Below are positions 8,046 to 16,795 of a stretch of 64,000 nt of DNA, in pieces. The number at the start of each line of letters is the position of its first letter. Positions within the stretch are counted from its first letter, which is position 1. The notes under the pieces were generated by a model, which was given only the letters and a program-made list of their open reading frames with translations, was not told the origin of the DNA and searched no databases. A program made the translations under genes and the position numbers. This stretch comes from Hymenobacter cheonanensis (GTDB taxonomy: Bacteria > Bacteroidota > Bacteroidia > Cytophagales > Hymenobacteraceae): NCBI RefSeq assembly GCF_030581075.1, contig NZ_JAUQSW010000001.1, forward strand, positions 1-64,000, written 5' to 3'.

Positions 8046-8501
8046 TTGATTACCCTCTTCACCGACGGCTCCTCGCGCGGCAACCCTGGCCCGGGCGGCT
8101 ATGGCACCATCCTGCGCTACGGCCCCCACGAAAAGGAGCTGAGCCAGGGCTTCCGCCGCACCACCAACAACCGCATGGAGCTGCTAGCCGTGATTGTGGG
8201 CCTGGAGGCCGTCACGCGCCCCGAAATCCCCATCCTCGTCGTGTCCGATTCCAAATACGTGGTCGATGCCGTGGAAAAGCGCTGGGTTTTTGGCTGGGTC
8301 AAAAAGCCCGACTTCGGCAAGAAGGCCAACGAGGACCTCTGGCGCCGTTTCCTGCGCATCTACGAGCAGCGCAAAGTTTCCTTCAAATGGATAAAAGGCC
8401 ACGCCGGCCACCCCGAAAACGAGCGCTGCGACGTGCTAGCCGTGCAAAGCGCCCTGGGCAAGGGCCTGCTGGTGGATGAGGGGTATGAGGCGCTGGAGTA
8501 G
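8046..8501 (+). CDS. rnhA: Ribonuclease HI
   Basis: RNase HI cleaves the RNA strand of RNA-DNA hybrids and removes primers and R-loops. The 151-residue protein has the family length and all four acidic catalytic residues: Asp7 (FTDGSS), Glu45 (NNRMEL), Asp68 (VSDSKY) and Asp129 (ERCDVLA). It also has the substrate-contacting NPGPGGYG loop and the KGHAGHPEN segment. The start is a TTG at 8046, because the first strand MITLFTDG begins there and no ATG lies upstream in frame. It follows palindromic element copy 1 by 37 bases. Confidence 0.93.
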   Translation: MITLFTDGSSRGNPGPGGYGTILRYGPHEKELSQGFRRTTNNRMELLAVIVGLEAVTRPEIPILVVSDSKYVVDAVEKRWVFGWVKKPDFGKKANEDLWRRFLRIYEQRKVSFKWIKGHAGHPENERCDVLAVQSALGKGLLVDEGYEALE

Positions 8502-8522
8502 TAGCGCAAACCAGCAAGTATT

Positions 8523-9008
8523 ATGCAGCCCACCATAAAATTATTGCCAGAGAAAAAACTGATTGGCCAGCATCAACGCATGTCCTTGCTAACTAATACG
8601 ACGGCGGCCCTGTGGCGGAGCTTCCGGCAGCGGCAGCAGGCGCAGCCGTTTTCAGGCAGCACGAAGTACTACTCTGTGCAGGTGTATGGGCCGGGTTATT
8701 TCAATCCCTTTCGGCCCGAAGTACTGTTCGAAAAATGGGCGGCCGTGGAAATGACGCAACCCGTCGCCATACCGCCCGACTTAGAAATTCTAACGCTGCC
8801 GGGCGGGCTATATGCCGTTTTTCTGTACCAGGGCCCCGCAAATGCGGGTGACACGGTATTCAGCTACATTCTGCAGGAATGGCTTCCTGCTTCTTGCTAT
8901 GCACTCGACGGCCGGCCCCACTTTGAAGTATTAGGAGAAAAATATAGCAACGAAGACCCGGCCTCGGAAGAAGAAATATGGATTCCGATTAAACTCAGGT
9001 CGGCCTAG
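8523..9008 (+). CDS. GyrI-like / AraC effector-binding-domain protein
   Basis: The 161-residue protein fits a stand-alone GyrI-like small-molecule-binding domain. It opens with TIKLLPEKKLIGQHQRMSL, like the family's first strand. An aromatic-rich pocket region follows (YYSVQVYGPGYF, about 50-61), then the LPGGLYAVFLYQG strand (about 95-107) and the end WIPIKL, close to the family's terminal strand of aromatic and Pro residues. No DNA-binding domain is present. Such proteins bind hydrophobic ligands or antagonise gyrase inhibitors; the ligand here is unknown. It starts 21 bases after rnhA and is probably co-transcribed with it. Confidence 0.7.
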   Translation: MQPTIKLLPEKKLIGQHQRMSLLTNTTAALWRSFRQRQQAQPFSGSTKYYSVQVYGPGYFNPFRPEVLFEKWAAVEMTQPVAIPPDLEILTLPGGLYAVFLYQGPANAGDTVFSYILQEWLPASCYALDGRPHFEVLGEKYSNEDPASEEEIWIPIKLRSA

Positions 9009-9075
9009 CCTACTCGCTGGGGAGTGCAGCAGCTTTGCGCCTGCTTCTTAAGCAGCTTTAATAATTTCCTTACCG

Positions 9076-9798
9076 TTGCCCAACGACTACTTCCAATTCC
9101 AGCAGTTTCGCATAGCCCAAAGCGACTGCGCCCAAAAAGTAAGCACTGATGCCTGCCTGCTGGGTGCCGCCGCCGACCTCACCGGCGCCACCCGCGTGCT
9201 GGATATTGGCACCGGCACCGGCCTGCTAGCCCTCATGGCGGCCCAGCGGGCGCCGGGTGCCCAGATTGAAGCCATCGAGCTAGATGCCGCTACTGCGGCC
9301 CAAGCCGCCCGCAACGTGGCGGCCAGCCCCTGGGCCGGCCGCATTGTGGTGCACCCACTGAGCCTGGCGGCCTATGCCGCCAGCCAGCCGGGCTTGTTCA
9401 GCCACATTATCTGTAATCCGCCGTTTTTCCGGCGCAGCCTGGCTTCGCCCGATGCCGCTAGGGCCACGGCGCGCCACGAAGGCGCGGGCTCGCTCACGTT
9501 TGGCGAGCTGGCGGGCTTTGCGGCGGCGCACCTGGCGCCGGGCGGCACGCTCACGGTGCTGCTGCCGCCGCCCGAGATGCAGCAGTTTGCGCAGGTGGCG
9601 CAGCAAGAAGGGCTGGCTGTGCAGGGGCGGCTGGCGGTGCGGCACCGGCCGGGCGGGCGCGTTACGCGCGGCATCTGGCAGTTTGGGGCGGCTAGCCCGG
9701 CGCCGCTGCGCGAGGCCAGCCTTTGTATTCAGGATGCGACCGGCGCTTATTCGGCCGAGTTTCGGGCGCTGCTGGCTGGGTTTTACCTGGCCCTGTAG
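9076..9798 (+). CDS. trmN6: tRNA1(Val) (adenine-N6)-methyltransferase, TrmN6/YfiC-like
   Basis: The product is an S-adenosylmethionine-dependent methyltransferase of 240 residues. The SAM-binding motif DIGTGTG lies at about 43-49, the acidic ribose-binding EAIELD at about 65-70, and the N6-adenine signature NPPF at about 114-117. The N-terminal FQFQQFRIAQSDCAQKVSTDA is typical of the YfiC/TrmN6 group, which methylates A37 of tRNA1(Val). The start is a TTG at 9076; no upstream in-frame ATG exists. The function is assigned from family motifs; a different tRNA or rRNA target is possible. Confidence 0.8.
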   Translation: MPNDYFQFQQFRIAQSDCAQKVSTDACLLGAAADLTGATRVLDIGTGTGLLALMAAQRAPGAQIEAIELDAATAAQAARNVAASPWAGRIVVHPLSLAAYAASQPGLFSHIICNPPFFRRSLASPDAARATARHEGAGSLTFGELAGFAAAHLAPGGTLTVLLPPPEMQQFAQVAQQEGLAVQGRLAVRHRPGGRVTRGIWQFGAASPAPLREASLCIQDATGAYSAEFRALLAGFYLAL

Positions 9799-9881
9799 CG
9801 CGGGCGCTGCGCGCCCAGGCGTGGCACATTTGCCAGTGTGGGCATCGTGCGCACGCCTACTCCGTCTGCGCTCTATCTACG

Positions 9882-10577
9882 CTATAAAAGCTTGTGTAGC
9901 TGCCCCAGCTTTTCGCCGTGCAGGGCGGCTAGCAGGTCGGCTTCGAGGGTACCAAACTCGGCGGCCTGGTAGCGGTGCTGCACCAGCCCCCCCACAAGCA
10001 CCGTAGCCTCGTCGGCCACCTCGGTGAGCGTGCCCAGGATGTGCGAGGTGAGCAGGATGCCCGTGCCCCGGTGGCGCAGCCGCTTCAGCAACTCTTTGAG
10101 CAACATATTAGCTTCGAGGTCGAGGCCATTAAAAGGCTCATCAAGAATGAGGTAGGCAAAATCCTGCACCAGCGCCGCCAGCAGGGCCAGCTTTTTCTTC
10201 ATGCCGGCCGAGTACTCGGTGGCGTATTGGTCGAGGGGCAGCTCCAGCACCTCGTTCCAGCCGCGCAGGTCGGGCACCGGCCGCTGGCGGGCTTGCAGGC
10301 AGAATTCCACATACTCGCGCCCCGTAATGCGCGGGTAGAAATACGGCTCGTAGGGTACCAGGCCGGTAGTTTCGCGCACCAGGCGGCCCGAACCCGTGTC
10401 GCGTACCGTGCCGCTAAAGTCGCTTTCCAGCCCGTAGAGGCAGTTGAGGAGCGTGGTTTTGCCCGCGCCGTTGGCGCCTATCAGGCCGTGGATGGTGCCG
10501 GGCTGCACGGCCAGGCTCACGCCGCGCAGCACGTGGTGGTGGCCGTAGGCTTTGTGCAGGTCGTTTACTTCAAGCAT
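9882..10577 (-). CDS. ABC transporter ATP-binding protein
   Basis: This is a single nucleotide-binding domain with Walker A (GANGAGKTT), Q-loop region, signature (YSAGMKKK), Walker B (LILDEPFNGLD) and switch histidine (LTSHIL). The non-canonical signature SAGMKKK is typical of ABC-2-type export ATPases. It follows the membrane protein at 10597-11592, with which it forms a likely exporter. The ATG at 10577 (MLEVNDLHKAYG) fits the family opening; an upstream in-frame start at 10592 is also possible. The transported substrate is not evident. Confidence 0.85.
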   Translation of the reverse strand: MLEVNDLHKAYGHHHVLRGVSLAVQPGTIHGLIGANGAGKTTLLNCLYGLESDFSGTVRDTGSGRLVRETTGLVPYEPYFYPRITGREYVEFCLQARQRPVPDLRGWNEVLELPLDQYATEYSAGMKKKLALLAALVQDFAYLILDEPFNGLDLEANMLLKELLKRLRHRGTGILLTSHILGTLTEVADEATVLVGGLVQHRYQAAEFGTLEADLLAALHGEKLGQLHKLL

Positions 10578-10596
10578 GATGATGCGGCGCACGCGC

Positions 10597-11592
10597 TTAT
10601 TTTTCCTCAGGGTTAGTCGCCAGCACGGCGCGTAGCCGGCGCCGGCTTTGCCACACCAGCCCGCCCGCGCTCACCAGCATCAGCGGCGGGTAGGCCGGGT
10701 GCCAGGCGCCCAGCAGGCCCACGGCCAGCACCAGCCCCTGCGTGGTGCGGATGTGGCTGGCATTGGGGTAAAACGCATATTTGGTGAGGATAACCATGCT
10801 CAGCAGGGCTAGCCAGAACAGCGCAACGGCCAGCGCCGCGCCCCAGCCGGCCGGCCCCAGGCCCAGCAGCACCCAAAAAGGCAGCGCCGTGCCCGCCGCG
10901 TAGCCCAGCCCCAATCCCAGCCGCCGCCGCAAAAACTGCCGGGGCGAGCAAGCCGCCAGGGCCAGCATCGGCAGGGGCTCGGGCACGCCGTAGCAGGCCA
11001 GCACCACCAGCAGCCACCCTACCAGCCCCACCACCGGGGCCAGCGGTGAGGCCCGCTGCCAGGCCGCCAGCCCCACCAGCAGCGGCCACAAAAGCAAGCC
11101 GCTCGTGGCCCGCATCCCGCTTACCCACTCAAAAGCTTCGCTCCGGAAAGGGCTGCGCCAGCGGTGCCGCGTGGCGTGGCCCGCCCGGGCCGGCGGCGCC
11201 CAGGCCGCCAGCGGGGCTAGCCCCAGGGTGAGGGCCGCCGGCCCCACGGCCCGCCCGGCGAGCAGCGCCCCGGCCATTGGCAGCGCCAGCAGCGCATACT
11301 CGGCCGCCAGCCACGGCCGAAACCTCGGCGCCATGCTGGCCAGAAACAGCAGGTCGGCCCGCTGGCGATGGGCGGCGAGCAGCAGCCAGGCCACCAGCGG
11401 CGGCACCAGCCACAAGCCCCAGGGTTGCTTGGCCAGGCTATCCCCTGCTTGCAGCAGCCCAAGGGCTAGCAGCGGCCCCATCAGCCCCAGCCGTAGCCAG
11501 CCTATTTCGTGCAGCAGCCGGCCCAGCAGCCGCAGCCGCAGCCGCAAGTAGGCCCCCAACGGGGCTGCTTGGCTCGGGAAGGCGAGGGCCAT
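10597..11592 (-). CDS. ABC transporter membrane protein
   Basis: The 331-residue protein is mostly hydrophobic, with around eight to ten predicted membrane helices and an Arg-rich cytoplasmic N-terminus (YLRLRLRLLGRLL). It lacks recognisable enzymatic motifs. It starts 3 bases after the stop of the saccharopine dehydrogenase-like gene and is followed closely by the ATPase, so the three are very likely one transcript. By position it is the permease of an ABC-2-like exporter. Sequence conservation for such permeases is low, so the family cannot be named more exactly. Confidence 0.75.
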   Translation of the reverse strand: MALAFPSQAAPLGAYLRLRLRLLGRLLHEIGWLRLGLMGPLLALGLLQAGDSLAKQPWGLWLVPPLVAWLLLAAHRQRADLLFLASMAPRFRPWLAAEYALLALPMAGALLAGRAVGPAALTLGLAPLAAWAPPARAGHATRHRWRSPFRSEAFEWVSGMRATSGLLLWPLLVGLAAWQRASPLAPVVGLVGWLLVVLACYGVPEPLPMLALAACSPRQFLRRRLGLGLGYAAGTALPFWVLLGLGPAGWGAALAVALFWLALLSMVILTKYAFYPNASHIRTTQGLVLAVGLLGAWHPAYPPLMLVSAGGLVWQSRRRLRAVLATNPEEK

Positions 11593-11595
11593 AGG

Positions 11596-13026
11596 TCAGG
11601 CAAAAAAGGGCCCGGTATGCGTTTCTTCTTCCGTGAATGCGATGCTGTAGTCGGCCGCCAGCTCTTGCAGAATGGGCGCGTAGAGGTCGGCCGTGGTCGG
11701 AATGACAACGCCCCGGCCCGCTACCTCGCCGCGCACCAGGCGCCGCACGGCCATGCCCAGCGGCAGGCCCACGGTTTTGGCCATGGCCGTGTGGGTGGCA
11801 TCATCGCCGAGCACTACCAGCGAGGAAGTCAAGCTATACGTCTGCTCATCGCGCTCGTAGTCAAAGCGATGCTGCATCACTATCATGTCGCGGTCGTGGG
11901 GCTGAAGCTGCCATTTTTCGGCCAGCAAATGCTCCAGCAGCTGGGCGGGCGTAGCATTAGCGCGGCCCACGGGCGCTTTCTCAAAAATGCCCAGCCACAC
12001 CAGTCGCTGCATTTCGGGGCTGTTGTGGGCCAGGCCCAAATACTTGGCAGTGAGGGCCGAGAGCGACCAGCCGGGCTGCGGCCACTGGGGCAGGTAGCCG
12101 GCCACCAGGTCGTGCCAGGTGAGGGCGGCCGAGTTAGCCAGGTTCACGCTGTCGTCGGTGAGGCCGAGGCGCACCAGCGCGTGCCAGGCGGCGCAGTAGC
12201 CCGGCCGCCGCAGCGTGCCGCGCAGGATGCTCGGAATGGCATCGAGGCCATACGGCGCGCGGTAGTTGAGCGAGTCGCGGTTGGCGTAGCCCTCAAACGT
12301 ACCGTGGCCGGGCACGTGCACTTCCTCGGTGCGGGCAAAAAGCTGCTGATACGGAATAATGCGCAAGTGGCCATCTTGCAGGTACTTAGCGGTGCTTTGG
12401 CCGGCCAGCACCACGTTGCGCGGGTTCCAGGTAAACTTGTAGCGCCAGGGGTTATCGCCCTCCGAAGCGGGGTCGAGCAGCCCGCCGCAGTACGAGGTGA
12501 AGGCCGTGAGGCGCCCGCCCTGCCCCCGAATCTGCTCGATGGCCCGCATCGCCGACATATGGTCGAGGCCGGGGTCCAGCCCGCACTCCATAAGGAAAAC
12601 CAGGCCGGCCGCTTCGGCCGCGGCGTGCAGGGCCTGCACCTCGGCGCTCACGTAGCTGGCCGTGGCCAGGTGCCGCCCATGCGCCAGGCAAGCCTTGGCC
12701 ACAATGGGGTGAAAAGCGGCGGGCAGCATCGAGATAACCACATCGGCCTCGGACACCAGCAAGTCGAGCCGGGCCGCATCCTGGGCCTCGAAGGGCACGG
12801 CGCGGGCATACTGCGAGTGCGCCGCCAGCACCGGCGCCAGGTGGGCCGGCAGGGCATCGGCCACGGTCAGAAACCAGTGCTCGGCCGGGGCGTGGCGCAG
12901 CAAGTACTGCACAAGCACCGAGGCCGAGCGGCCGGCGCCAAGCAGCAGCAAGCGAGTGGTTTTCGGGCCGGAGTACTCGGGGCGGGGTGCCTGGGCAGGG
13001 CTGCTAGGGGGCTGGGGCAAGGTCAA
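11596..13026 (-). CDS. Saccharopine dehydrogenase family protein
   Basis: The 476-residue oxidoreductase has an N-terminal Rossmann fold (LLLLGAGRSASV, about 26-37), conserved SMLPAAFHP and ECGLDPGLDHMSA motifs (about 100-108 and 147-159), and a C-terminal saccharopine-reductase-like domain. Family members interconvert saccharopine with 2-aminoadipate semialdehyde and glutamate in lysine degradation or synthesis. It is first in an apparent operon with the ABC exporter genes. The residues before the Rossmann fold (PQPPSSPAQAPRPEYSG) are disordered, so the start may be slightly later. Lysine degradation is the more likely role, as dapD elsewhere in the window indicates the DAP route for synthesis. 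Confidence 0.85.
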   Translation of the reverse strand: MTLPQPPSSPAQAPRPEYSGPKTTRLLLLGAGRSASVLVQYLLRHAPAEHWFLTVADALPAHLAPVLAAHSQYARAVPFEAQDAARLDLLVSEADVVISMLPAAFHPIVAKACLAHGRHLATASYVSAEVQALHAAAEAAGLVFLMECGLDPGLDHMSAMRAIEQIRGQGGRLTAFTSYCGGLLDPASEGDNPWRYKFTWNPRNVVLAGQSTAKYLQDGHLRIIPYQQLFARTEEVHVPGHGTFEGYANRDSLNYRAPYGLDAIPSILRGTLRRPGYCAAWHALVRLGLTDDSVNLANSAALTWHDLVAGYLPQWPQPGWSLSALTAKYLGLAHNSPEMQRLVWLGIFEKAPVGRANATPAQLLEHLLAEKWQLQPHDRDMIVMQHRFDYERDEQTYSLTSSLVVLGDDATHTAMAKTVGLPLGMAVRRLVRGEVAGRGVVIPTTADLYAPILQELAADYSIAFTEEETHTGPFFA

Positions 13027-13106
13027 AGTGGGCCGAAGAGTTTCATAGGGAGAAAAGCAAACTTAGCACTGCGCACCATGCCCTACGCACCAAGCCCCAA
13101 AAACCG

Positions 13107-13114
13107 TATCTTCG
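13107..13114 (+). promoter_or_regulatory. Candidate -7 box for cdd
   Basis: TATCTTCG deviates by one base from TAnnTTTG and lies 25 bases before the cdd ATG. Confidence 0.3.
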
Positions 13115-13139
13115 CCGCCCCGTTTTTATTCCCGCCGCA

Positions 13140-13664
13140 ATGGCTGCCTCTTCCATCGACTCTACCCTTACCCGCCGCCAGCTTGCGCTGCACTACCACG
13201 AGTTTGCCACCCCCGACCAGCTCGCGCCCGCCGAGCGCCAGGTATGGGAGGCCGCCCGCGCCGCCACTGCCCACTCCTACGCGCCGTACTCGCATTTTCA
13301 TGTGGGGGCCGCGCTGCTGCTAGCCGATGGCAGCCTCGTGCAGGGCACCAACCAGGAAAACGCCGCCTATCCCTCGGGCCTCTGCGCCGAGCGCACCGCG
13401 CTGTTTGGGCTGGCGGGCAACCGGCCCAGCCCGCCGCCGCTTATCGTGGGCATGGCGGTGGCCGGCCGGCCCGCCGAGGGCGAGTTTGGCCCTGCCCTAC
13501 CTTGCGGCGCCTGCCGCCAGGTTATGCTGGAGTATGAGGTGCGCCAGGGCCAGCCCATTTGGCTGCTGCTGCCCAGCACTAGCGGCACGGTGCTGCGCTT
13601 CGAGCGCCTGGCCGACCTGCTGCCGTTTCATTTCTCGGCCGACGACCTGCCGCCCCGGGCGTAA
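13140..13664 (+). CDS. cdd: Cytidine deaminase
   Basis: This zinc enzyme deaminates cytidine and deoxycytidine to uridine forms in pyrimidine salvage. The 174-residue protein has the zinc and proton-shuttle motif CAERTA (Cys82, Glu84) and PCGACRQ (Cys122, Cys125), plus the substrate-binding FHVGAALL and NQENAAYPSG segments. It is longer than the 130-residue tetrameric enzymes because of an N-terminal extension of about 40 residues, as in other Bacteroidota. It stands alone and divergent from the saccharopine dehydrogenase gene. Confidence 0.92.
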   Translation: MAASSIDSTLTRRQLALHYHEFATPDQLAPAERQVWEAARAATAHSYAPYSHFHVGAALLLADGSLVQGTNQENAAYPSGLCAERTALFGLAGNRPSPPPLIVGMAVAGRPAEGEFGPALPCGACRQVMLEYEVRQGQPIWLLLPSTSGTVLRFERLADLLPFHFSADDLPPRA

Positions 13665-13702
13665 GGCAAGAGTTTGATTAGCTGATTTTAAAACTGCAAG
13701 AA

Positions 13703-13732
13703 CGTCATACTGAGCATAGCGAAGTATCTCGC
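13703..13732 (+). repeat. Degenerate half of a GTCAT...GAAG-type REP
   Basis: The segment CGTCATACTGAGCATAGCG and the bases after it resemble one arm of the perfect inverted repeat at 62975-63071. No partner arm is visible, so this is probably a decayed or single REP unit in the cdd-DUF423 gap (13665-13831). That gap otherwise shows nothing. Confidence 0.5.
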
Positions 13733-13831
13733 TCGCACCGCTAGGGCACTACCCCAACGATATGCGTGAGCTGCTGCGCTGGGCTTAGCATGCCGTTCTT
13801 TGTGGTCAGTCTATACTAAATTCTCTGCTGC

Positions 13832-14212
13832 ATGTCTCCCCGTCTTATTCTTCAACTCGCGGCTCTGCTTGGCGCCCTCACCGTGGGCATCGGTGCTTTT
13901 GGCGCGCACGGCCTGCGGCCTATGTTAGAGGCTAGCGGCCGCTTCGAAACCTTCGAAACCGCGGTGCGCTACCAGTTTTACCACACGCTGGCGCTGCTGG
14001 CAGTGGGCATTTTGGCCGTAGCCCGGCCCGAGTTGCGCAGCCCGCTCGATACCACGGCCGCGCTGTGGCTAGGGGGCATTCTTATTTTCAGCGGCTCGCT
14101 CTACGCCATCTGCTTCACGGGCATCACCAAGTTTGGGGCGGTGGCCCCGCTCGGCGGCTTGTTGCTGATTGCGGGCTGGCTGCGCCTGCTGCTAGCCGTG
14201 AGCAAGCTGTAA
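13832..14212 (+). CDS. DUF423 (YgdD-like) small membrane protein
   Basis: The 126-residue product has four predicted membrane helices and the family signature GALTVGIGAFGAHGL (about 14-28) followed by ETAVRYQFYHTLALL (about 45-59). DUF423 proteins are inner-membrane proteins of unknown function that are widely conserved. It ends close to a bidirectional terminator shared with the convergent DUF1573 gene. Confidence 0.88.
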   Translation: MSPRLILQLAALLGALTVGIGAFGAHGLRPMLEASGRFETFETAVRYQFYHTLALLAVGILAVARPELRSPLDTTAALWLGGILIFSGSLYAICFTGITKFGAVAPLGGLLLIAGWLRLLLAVSKL

Positions 14213-14232
14213 TAACTGGCTGATAAATGGCC

Positions 14233-14269
14233 AAAAAAAGGGGCTAGCCACAATGGCTAGCCCCTTTTT
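14233..14269. terminator. Bidirectional intrinsic terminator
   Basis: A perfect 11-bp stem (14240-14250 with 14254-14264) has a 3-base loop, an A-run before it and a T-run after it, so it can act for both convergent genes. Each arm contains GGCTAGCC, the palindrome that recurs through the window. Confidence 0.88.
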
Positions 14270-14286
14270 CAGTAGGAATAAGGCGA

Positions 14287-14715
14287 TTACTTCGAAGCCG
14301 TAGCCGACTCTTTTACCTCGCCTACCAGCGAAACGGTGGTGCTACCGCCGACCGAGTTCGAGTCAATGGTCAGCACTTTGGTTTGCATGCCCATTTTGCC
14401 AGCCGAGTTGAATTTGGCCGAAATGGTGCCGGTTTTGCCGGGCTGCACGGGCTCCTTAGTCCAGCTGGGGGTGGTGCAGCCGCAGCTTACGCCGATGTTG
14501 GAAATCACGAGCGGCTGGGTGCCGGTGTTTTTGAATTTGAATACGTGGTCCACGATATCGCCCTGCTTGATGGAGCCGAAATCGTACTTCACTTCCGAGA
14601 ACTCAATCTGGGGGCCGGCCGGCTTGGCAGTGGCTTTGGCAGGCTTCATGGCCTGGGCGTGGGCAGTGGTGCCCGCAAACGTGAGGCCCAGGGCCAGCAG
14701 CAGCATCTTCGTCAT
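14287..14715 (-). CDS. Exported DUF1573 protein
   Basis: The 142-residue protein has a signal peptide (about 1-20, ending AHAQ) and one DUF1573 domain, an Ig-like fold with YDFGSIKQGD (about 47-56), FKFKNTG and the SCGCT motif (about 85-89). These proteins are common in the Bacteroidota envelope; their role is unknown. The ATG at 14715 is chosen over 14874 because only it gives a signal peptide at the N-terminus. Confidence 0.85.
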   Translation of the reverse strand: MTKMLLLALGLTFAGTTAHAQAMKPAKATAKPAGPQIEFSEVKYDFGSIKQGDIVDHVFKFKNTGTQPLVISNIGVSCGCTTPSWTKEPVQPGKTGTISAKFNSAGKMGMQTKVLTIDSNSVGGSTTVSLVGEVKESATASK

Positions 14716-14886
14716 GACAGAAGTAGAATTGGGTTGTGGGGAGAAAAACAAATTTACGCGGTAAGTCCGGCTAGGCAAATCTGCGGCCAAATTAGGGCTG
14801 GCGCTAGCATGCCGTGGGAAGCCAGTACGTGCGGGCAAACTCAGATTCAGGCAATTGAATTCCGCCCGCCGCAAAAAAAGCCGGGG

Positions 14887-16320
14887 CTACTCCTCTACCA
14901 CTTCGCTGGGCGCGATGAGGCGCTGCTGAAAATTGAGCAGAAACAGCCGCTCCGACGCCCGCGTGATGGCCGTGTAGAGCCAGCGCGCAAACTCGCCGCC
15001 CACCGGCTCGTCGGGCTTCAGGAAGCCGTGGTCGACAAATACGGCCTGCCACTGGCCGCCCTGCGCCTTGTGGCAGGTGAGGGCGTAAGCAAATTTTATT
15101 TGCAAGGCGTTGAGATACGGGTCTTTGCGCATTTCGGCGTTGCGCTCGGCCTTCTTAGTGAGGTGCGCATAGTCGGCCAGGATTTCCTGGTACATCTTCT
15201 CGTTCTGGTCGCGTGGCAGCGAGGGGCTCTCGGTGTGCAGCGTGTCGAGCAGCAGCTTCACTTCCAGCTCAGGCTCGTCGGGGTAGTCTACGAGGCGCAC
15301 CCTAGCCTGGGCAAAGCGGCAGCCAAACTGCTCCTCACGCCGAATTATCTTCTTGATTTCCAAGAAGTCGCCGTTAGCCAAAAATCCAATTTCCGACTCC
15401 TTGGGCAGCCAGAAATAATTGTTGCGCACCACCATGATGTAGTCGCCGGCCTCAATTTCCTCCTCGGCCTCAAACAGCGTGCGCCGGATGAGCTGATTGT
15501 ACTGGTTGGCATTGCGGTTGGAGCGGCAGATGATGGTCGTATTCTCGTGCCCAAAGTGGCGGTAGGCCCAGCGCAGGCCGTCCTCCAGCTTGTCGCCACC
15601 CATCTTAAACATATCCTTGAAGCCCTTGGTATGCAGCTGAATGTTAGGCGTTTCTTCCCGCAGTTCCTCGCGCAGCTCGGTAGCATTCACCAGGATGCCC
15701 GAGGCCTCGGCCTGGCGCATTACCTGGCGCAGCTCCACGCCATCGACCCGGGCGCGGAAGCGGTGGGCCAGCAGCTCGGGGTCGAGGGCGGGGCTCAGGA
15801 GCTGGCCTACCGGCGGCAGCTGGGCTGTATCGCCGATGAGCAGCAGCCGATTGGTGCTGCGCTCGAACACGAAGCCCATGAGGTCGTCGAGCAGGCCGCT
15901 CTCACCAAACGCCTTCTCGTCGGAAATCATCGAGGCCTCATCCACAATGAACAGCGTTTCTTCCTGGCGGTTGGGCTGACGCGTGAAGCTGAGGCGCTCG
16001 CTGGGCGCGCCGCTGGTTTGGCGGTATATTTTTTTGTGGATGGTGCTGGCCGGCACGCCTGCGTAGGCGCTCATCACCTTAGCGGCGCGGCCGGTGGGCG
16101 CCATCAGGGCGTAGCGGCGCTGCATGCGGCCTAGCCACTGCACGAGGGCGCTCACCACGGTGGTTTTGCCGGTGCCAGCGTAGCCGCGCAGCACAAATAC
16201 CTTGCGGCCCGGTAATTGGTCGCGCAAAAACTCATCGAGCTGCACGAATAATTCGGCTTGGTCGTCGGTCGGCTCGAAGGGGAAATAGTCGCGAACGGAG
16301 GGAAAGCGGGTTTTTAGCAT
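14887..16320 (-). CDS. SF1B DNA helicase, RecD2/Dda-like
   Basis: The 477-residue ATPase has Walker A (GYAGTGKTTV, about 46-55), motif Ia (APTGRAAKV), Walker B (LFIVDEASM), motif III (LLIGDTAQLPPVG) and C-terminal motifs V-VI (YALTCHKAQGGQW and LYTAITRASERL). These define superfamily 1B 5'-3' helicases such as Dda and the core of RecD2. No RecB or RecC is nearby, so it likely acts alone in recombination or replication repair. It starts 4 bases after the small exported protein gene and is last of a three-gene minus-strand run. Confidence 0.88.
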   Translation of the reverse strand: MLKTRFPSVRDYFPFEPTDDQAELFVQLDEFLRDQLPGRKVFVLRGYAGTGKTTVVSALVQWLGRMQRRYALMAPTGRAAKVMSAYAGVPASTIHKKIYRQTSGAPSERLSFTRQPNRQEETLFIVDEASMISDEKAFGESGLLDDLMGFVFERSTNRLLLIGDTAQLPPVGQLLSPALDPELLAHRFRARVDGVELRQVMRQAEASGILVNATELREELREETPNIQLHTKGFKDMFKMGGDKLEDGLRWAYRHFGHENTTIICRSNRNANQYNQLIRRTLFEAEEEIEAGDYIMVVRNNYFWLPKESEIGFLANGDFLEIKKIIRREEQFGCRFAQARVRLVDYPDEPELEVKLLLDTLHTESPSLPRDQNEKMYQEILADYAHLTKKAERNAEMRKDPYLNALQIKFAYALTCHKAQGGQWQAVFVDHGFLKPDEPVGGEFARWLYTAITRASERLFLLNFQQRLIAPSEVVEE

Positions 16321-16324
16321 CAGA

Positions 16325-16777
16325 TTAATTAGCCGAGACTTTTATCTTGTAATAAGGCCAAGTATCCAACAACATGCACAAGCCTTTTTTACGCTTGACA
16401 AGCTTAAATTGAACAGTTTGGCGAATTGGCTTAGCGATTTTATAAGTCTTTGCTTGCCCACCCTCAATTGACCAAGAGTCATTAAGCGTTGTTATATGAC
16501 TTCTCTCCAAAGCACCACCTTTCAATTCAGTAGTGTATTCCGGTGTCAGGTATAATGTATTGCCTAGCAATTTATAATGTCCACCTATTTTCAAAACTCT
16601 TTGCAATCCATCATAGCCACTAGGAGTATAAGTGAATTTTTTGTCGGCACTGAAAACATAATGCTGCTGGTAATTTGAGCTAATAGTTGTGTCACTAGCC
16701 TGCCAAAATCCAACAATATTTTGGCTGAAAGCTTGACTTGCAAACATGAGCCAGAAAACCGTAAAAACTAGTTTCAT
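16325..16777 (-). CDS. Small exported lipocalin-like hypothetical protein
   Basis: The 150-residue product has a signal peptide (about 1-18, ending QAFSQ). Its body is predicted to be beta-rich and begins NIVGFWQASD, like lipocalin-like or DUF4488-type domains. The gene is clearly more AT-rich than its neighbours, suggesting recent acquisition or relaxed codon use. The ATG at 16777 places the signal peptide at the terminus; an in-frame start at 16789 adds four residues. Function is unknown. It sits between the thioesterase and helicase genes with gaps of a few bases. Confidence 0.65.
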   Translation of the reverse strand: MKLVFTVFWLMFASQAFSQNIVGFWQASDTTISSNYQQHYVFSADKKFTYTPSGYDGLQRVLKIGGHYKLLGNTLYLTPEYTTELKGGALERSHITTLNDSWSIEGGQAKTYKIAKPIRQTVQFKLVKRKKGLCMLLDTWPYYKIKVSAN

Positions 16778-16795
16778 AATTTCCAGCAAAATTGA

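Noticed and set aside
11509..13323. 604-residue plus-strand frame opposite the saccharopine dehydrogenase
   Set aside because: It covers three real genes in antisense or another frame, with no recognisable domains.
14383..16134. Long plus-strand frame (583 residues) opposite DUF1573 and the helicase
   Set aside because: The opposite strand carries a complete SF1B helicase and a DUF1573 protein. This frame spans both and matches no family.
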